Below the pieces are notes generated by a model. The model was not told where the DNA came from. It saw nothing but the letters and a program-made list of their open reading frames with translations, and did no database searches. From Desulfomicrobium baculatum DSM 4028 (lineage in GTDB: Bacteria; Desulfobacterota; Desulfovibrionia; Desulfovibrionales; Desulfomicrobiaceae), in contig NC_013173.1 of assembly GCF_000023225.1 (NCBI RefSeq), positions 2,606,501 to 2,670,500 on the forward strand: 64,000 nucleotides of DNA, given 5' to 3'. The translations under genes and the position numbers were made by a program. How positions within the stretch are numbered: position 1 is the stretch's first letter; each line of letters starts with the position of its first letter. This document shows positions 63,183 through 64,000 of the stretch, one piece after another.

Positions 63183-64000
63183 ATGCACGCCTGGACCGGA
63201 CGCATCATCGACATCGACCTGACGGCAGGCTTGGTCCATGGCCGGGAATTGTCCCGCGATCTGGCGCTGGCCTTTCTGGGCGGACGCGGCCTCAACTCGA
63301 AAGTCCTTTTCGACCGCATCGCGCCGGGGCTTGATCCTTTAAGTCCGGACAATGTCTACTGCATCGCCCCCGGCCCCCTGTCCGGCACGATACTGGGCAT
63401 GACCAGCCGCATGGAGGTTTCGACCCTCTCCCCCTACTCGGGCATCCTCGGCGACGGCAACGCCGGGGAACGCTTTGCGACAATCATGAAACGGGCCCGC
63501 GCCGACCAGATCATCATCACCGGCCGCGCCCCCAGACCATGCTATCTGCTGGTCACTCCGGAAACGGCTGAACTGCATGACGCAACCGGCCTGTGGGGCA
63601 AGGGCGCATGGGAAACGACCGATCTGCTCCTGGCCAAACACGGCCAAAAAGCGTCCGTGGCCTGCATCGGCCAGGCGGGCGAAAATCTGGTCCGCTTAGC
63701 CTCGACCATTGTCGACAAATACGCCTCGGCCGCACGCGGCAGCGGCGCAGTGCTGGGATCCAAGAACCTGAAAGCCATCGTGGTCGTCGGCAACCATGCC
63801 GTGAGCCTGGCCGACCCCGCCACATTCAAGGAATTGGCCGGACTGGACCGGGAATTCTTCGCCAAGGACGAATTTCAACAGAATGTGGCCAGCAGGTACG
63901 GCTCCCACCACGGAATGAGCGACTGGCGGCCCGGCTTTCGCAATTACGCAAAATACCTGGAACCGGGCGAGGTGCCTCCCGAACTGCGGCCCGAGGCCTG
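63183..64000 (+). CDS. Aldehyde ferredoxin oxidoreductase, N-terminal part (cut by window end)
   Basis: 272 complete codons are inside the window; the frame runs off the right edge. AGGAGG is 6 bp before ATG. MHAWTGRIIDIDLTAG and ALAFLGGRGLNSKVLFD are the N-terminal signature of tungsten-containing AORs, with APGPLSGTILGMTSR (pterin side) and SPYSGILGDGNAGERF. The cysteines of the [4Fe-4S] cluster and the rest of the pterin site lie beyond the window. It likely oxidises aldehydes with ferredoxin; which ones is not known. Confidence 0.92.
   Translation, partial: MHAWTGRIIDIDLTAGLVHGRELSRDLALAFLGGRGLNSKVLFDRIAPGLDPLSPDNVYCIAPGPLSGTILGMTSRMEVSTLSPYSGILGDGNAGERFATIMKRARADQIIITGRAPRPCYLLVTPETAELHDATGLWGKGAWETTDLLLAKHGQKASVACIGQAGENLVRLASTIVDKYASAARGSGAVLGSKNLKAIVVVGNHAVSLADPATFKELAGLDREFFAKDEFQQNVASRYGSHHGMSDWRPGFRNYAKYLEPGEVPPELRPEA

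Overview
The window is about 64 kb of gene-dense, roughly 58-60% GC chromosome from an anaerobic, Gram-negative bacterium. It most resembles a sulfate reducer of the Desulfovibrionales (a Desulfovibrio or Desulfomicrobium type; genus not certain). The grounds are orange-protein (ORP) type MinD/NifX/DUF134 genes, an ArsR-methyltransferase SahR next to ahcY and metK, indolepyruvate:ferredoxin oxidoreductase, a tungsten aldehyde oxidoreductase, many sigma-54 regulators, and the carboxyspermidine polyamine route. No rRNA, CRISPR array or complete transposon was found.

Layout. 1-6913 (+) is a tightly packed signalling operon: the end of a TauE/SafE permease, a small membrane protein, a degenerate sigma-54 activator-like protein, a NifX-fold protein, a Cache-type histidine kinase, a kinase-like protein reduced to its dimerisation/phosphotransfer half, three single-domain receivers and a receiver-kinase hybrid. 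It converges on 6972-10912 (-), an ORP-like operon with two ferredoxin-MinD ATPases, NifX proteins, two DUF134 regulators and an out-of-frame overlapping Gly-rich gene. 11303-23062 (+) is a branched-chain-type ABC transporter operon (livGHMKF) with a CBS-ACT sensor, two AMP-ligase family proteins and a sigma-54 two-component pair, suited to uptake and activation of aromatic or branched acids. 23156-30073 holds housekeeping and regulatory genes: YajQ, a MucR-type zinc finger, a stand-alone glutamate-synthase domain, a NarL-type two-component pair and a CorC/HlyC protein.

30418-35152 (-) is a second ORP-like locus: a PAS sigma-54 regulator, then behind a good -24/-12 promoter NifX, an Mrp/NBP35 ATPase, two metallo-beta-lactamase proteins and a small cysteine protein. 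35256-38853 (-) is the sahR-ahcY-metK methyl-cycle operon with a palindromic operator. 38977-40355 (+) carries a DciA-like protein, a DUF2927 metalloprotease-like protein and tRNA-Gln/tRNA-Glu. 40378-45176 looks accessory: a Fic protein, a tRNA-Glu fragment and a BvgS-like hybrid kinase, bracketed by a 29-30 bp direct repeat. 45230-52903 (-) is a Cus-like heavy-metal efflux operon. 53177-55619 (-) is iorBA. 55620-57900 is AT-richer accessory DNA with 22-bp iterons, a DUF4143 ATPase and a broken rhuM. 57949-62309 (-) makes polyamines (speA, carboxyspermidine dehydrogenase and decarboxylase). The window closes with mntP and the start of an aldehyde ferredoxin oxidoreductase gene.

The best candidates for something undescribed are the 1-6913 phosphorelay with its crippled activator, and a four-cysteine PAS signature shared at identical spacing by the two ORP-linked sigma-54-type proteins. 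Gene functions are read from motifs by eye; no database search was run.
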